This document shows, in pieces, positions 62,281 through 64,000 of a DNA stretch of 64,000 bases. The DNA is from CAWJEL01 sp964647255. GTDB lineage: Bacteria > Chloroflexota > Anaerolineae > CG2-30-64-16. Below the pieces are notes generated by a model. The model worked only from the letters and a program-made list of their open reading frames with translations. It was not told where the DNA came from and ran no database searches. Where the stretch lies: NCBI GenBank assembly GCA_964647255.1, contig CAZYGI010000010.1:1-64000 (forward strand). Reading direction: 5' to 3'. A program made the translations under genes and the position numbers. Every line of letters begins with the position of its first letter. Within the stretch, counting starts at the first letter, position 1.

Positions 62281-63879
62281 TCAACCTGCGGGAAAGATCC
62301 GCACCCGGCGGCGCGGCTCGTTGCCGTAGGAATGCGACACCAGGTTGGCTGAGCGGGCCATCTCATGCTGCATCCGCCGCACCTCGGCCGTGGCCGGCCG
62401 CAAATCCTCCGAGGCCGAGCCGGACAGTACGCGGCGGATCGCCTCCTGCGTTTCGGTCATGGCCTGCGCCATCGGATCTTCCGGGATCACCGGAATCCCG
62501 TAGATGTCGCCCAAGCAGGTTTCCACCTGGTTCACGGTGTTGGACCGCAGCACATACACCGGGATGCGGCGACGTTCGGCGTCGGCAATGGGTTGGGGGT
62601 GTTTACGGTAGTAATTCTTCAGCGTGATGACCGTGTTCGCCTGCTCTAAGGCATCCACAAGCTGGACATTGACGCCTAGATTCTGCGCGGCCTGGGTCAG
62701 CCGGCCGCGGCTCACGCCGTAGGGATAGACCCGTAGCGTGTTCGTGGGCCGGGCGACGACGACAGGTTCATGACCACGGTCAATTTCCGCCTCGCCGCCC
62801 TGGCCGCGCCCGTTACCGTGTTTCTCGAACGGCAGCCGACCCATGGGCGTTGCGGCCACGCGCGCTTCGGGCAGGGGGGGCGGCGGCGTCTCGATGCGCA
62901 CCTGCCCGCCCTCGTCGCGGAACCGGATCTCCGGCGCCAGCGGCCGGCCGCGCAAGATCGCGTCCACCGCAGCCGCGACGTTGCGCTGGACCGCCATCCG
63001 CTGTCGGTCCTGGATTTCGATCAGCACGTCAAAGGTCGGCGGCGCGCGACGTTCCAGCACCGATTTCTGCGTGCCGCGGCGCCGGGCTTCTTCGTCGCTC
63101 AGAGTCACGCTCTCGATCCCGCCGACCAGGTCAGACAGGGTCGGGTTGATCAGGAGGTTCTCCAGGGAGTTGCCGTGCGCCGTACCCACCAGTTGAACGC
63201 CGCGCTCCGCGATGGTGCGCGCCGCAGCGGCCTCCTGCTCGCGGCCGATCTCGTCAATGACGATCACCTCAGGCATGTGGTTTTCCACCGCCTCGATCAT
63301 TACCTCATGCTGAAGCATCGGCTCGGCAACTTGCATGCGCCGCGCCCGGCCGATCGCCGGATGCGGAATGTCGCCGTCGCCGCCGATCTCGTTGGAGGTA
63401 TCCACCACCACCACGCGCGCCTTCTCGCTGAGGATGCGCGCGGCCTCGCGCAGTAGCGTCGTCTTGCCCACGCCGGGCCGGCCGAGCAGCAGGATGCTCT
63501 GCCCGGACTTCACGATGTCCTCGATGATGTCAATCACCCCGTAGACGGCGCGGCCGACGCGGCAAGTCAGCCCGATGATCCGTCCCTGGCGGTTTCGGAT
63601 GCACGAGATGCGATGCAGCGTGCGCTCGATGCCCGCCCGGTTGTCGCCGGTGAACTGGCCGATACGCGAGATGACATAATTCAGATCATCTTCGGTGATC
63701 TCGGTGGCGCGCAACTCGAGCTCGCCGTCCACGAAGCGCGCCTCGGGCCGCCGGCCCAGGTCCATGACGATTTCAAGCAAGTTTTCGCCCTGATTCGCGC
63801 GCCGCAACGCCTCCTCGATGGAAGATGGCAGCACACTCAACAGGGCATCCAGGTCATCTGTGATCTTACGTTGTTGCAT
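62281..63879 (-). CDS. SpoIIIAA-like AAA ATPase with R3H domain
   Basis: 532 residues. N-terminal SpoIIIAA/Ycf45-type region, Walker A LLLGRPGVGKTTLLREAAR (about 131-149), Walker B EVIVIDEIGREQEA. C-terminal R3H motif about 485-525 (RRMQHEMARSANLVSHSYG). Binds nucleic acid. Found in Chloroflexota and plastids. ATG 63879. tmk follows. Confidence 0.9.
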   Translation of the reverse strand: MQQRKITDDLDALLSVLPSSIEEALRRANQGENLLEIVMDLGRRPEARFVDGELELRATEITEDDLNYVISRIGQFTGDNRAGIERTLHRISCIRNRQGRIIGLTCRVGRAVYGVIDIIEDIVKSGQSILLLGRPGVGKTTLLREAARILSEKARVVVVDTSNEIGGDGDIPHPAIGRARRMQVAEPMLQHEVMIEAVENHMPEVIVIDEIGREQEAAAARTIAERGVQLVGTAHGNSLENLLINPTLSDLVGGIESVTLSDEEARRRGTQKSVLERRAPPTFDVLIEIQDRQRMAVQRNVAAAVDAILRGRPLAPEIRFRDEGGQVRIETPPPPLPEARVAATPMGRLPFEKHGNGRGQGGEAEIDRGHEPVVVARPTNTLRVYPYGVSRGRLTQAAQNLGVNVQLVDALEQANTVITLKNYYRKHPQPIADAERRRIPVYVLRSNTVNQVETCLGDIYGIPVIPEDPMAQAMTETQEAIRRVLSGSASEDLRPATAEVRRMQHEMARSANLVSHSYGNEPRRRVRIFPAG

Positions 63880-63882
63880 ACG

Positions 63883-64000
63883 TTACTTGCGAAGCACTCC
63901 GGCCTGGCGCGCAACTGCCAGGCGAACATCCTTATCGAGAGCGGCTATGAACAACCGCCTCCTGACGCACTTCCAATGCCGGGAGCATGGCCGGCACGAC
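63883..64000 (-). other. right-edge segment, possible end of an upstream gene
   Basis: One minus-strand frame runs open from the window edge and stops at 63883-63885, ending ALDKDVRLAVARQAGVLRK. A TTG at 63954 with AGGAGG close upstream could start a 23-residue ORF instead. A plus-strand frame from ATG near 63947 (MNNRLLTHFQCREHG) also stays open to the edge. I cannot decide among them. Confidence 0.25.

Overview
The window looks like part of a chromosome from a high-GC, non-sporulating bacterium of the phylum Chloroflexota (Anaerolineae/Caldilineae-like). It comes from a draft assembly, since two runs of ten N interrupt genes. The assignment is inference. It rests on a T-box leader on valS, menaquinone-type methyltransferase plus UbiX, a c-di-AMP receptor next to tmk, an R3H/SpoIIIAA-like ATPase, a bacterial translin-like protein, Pro/Thr-rich exported proteins, a secreted protein ending in an YLPLLLR-type tail, many degenerate word repeats at gene borders, and no LPS genes. 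Most genes are on the minus strand and tightly packed, often with GTGA or ATGA stop/start overlaps. Several sigma-70-type promoters with near-consensus boxes are readable.

Layout. 1-3250: 5' part of valS behind a valine-type T-box, a membrane-anchored protein, and two back-to-back divergent promoters. 3255-9344: homocysteine methyltransferase/MTHFR fusion, Maf, UvrD/PcrA helicase, a DUF6504-like protein head-to-head with a HAD hydrolase. 9345-12253: repeat-rich spacer, then response regulator, histidine kinase and CinA-type amidase. 12434-15081: MoxR ATPase, DUF58 protein, cupin. 15127-18687: ParA with an unusual membrane partner, UbiX and MenG/UbiE. 18817-21034: ECF S-component with an ABC ATPase and permease, preceded by a possible leaderless small ORF. 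21174-30037: AIR-synthase-like protein, lipase-like hydrolase, M20/M42 peptidase, GntR-PBP regulator, GH13 amylase, class-V aminotransferase, a transposase pseudogene with REP palindromes, and a HAD phosphatase. 30068-38604: secreted glycosidase-like protein, PepF, GNAT, RecN, MFS exporter, zinc-ribbon membrane protein, NAD kinase.

38676-55264 is the most distinctive part. A five-gene minus-strand operon runs from a promoter near 55270. It encodes a 1085-aa clan GH-A-like glycosidase with Cna/carboxypeptidase-regulatory repeats and a terminal cell-wall-binding-2-like module, a 440-aa protein with the same tail, two large GT-C (PMT/ArnT-like) membrane glycosyltransferases, and a DPM1-like polyprenyl-phosphate sugar synthase. 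A stand-alone paralogue of the first gene (1109 aa) lies 9 kb away, beyond hisS, an L,D-transpeptidase, a translin-like gene and a zinc-ribbon membrane protein. I read the operon as a candidate surface-protein glycosylation and glycan-processing system; this is inference.

55292-64000 is housekeeping: gmk, rhomboid-TPR protease, Memo-like protein and priA in one operon, a divergent FmdB-type zinc ribbon, then an R3H ATPase, tmk and a DarA-type c-di-AMP receptor.

Other points of interest are a REP palindrome inserted into its own RAYT-type transposase gene, where removing exactly 47 nt restores the reading frame; a ParA partner that keeps only the ParB N-terminal peptide on a membrane protein; and a repeat-like 72-nt insert inside recN. 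I saw no tRNA, rRNA or CRISPR array.
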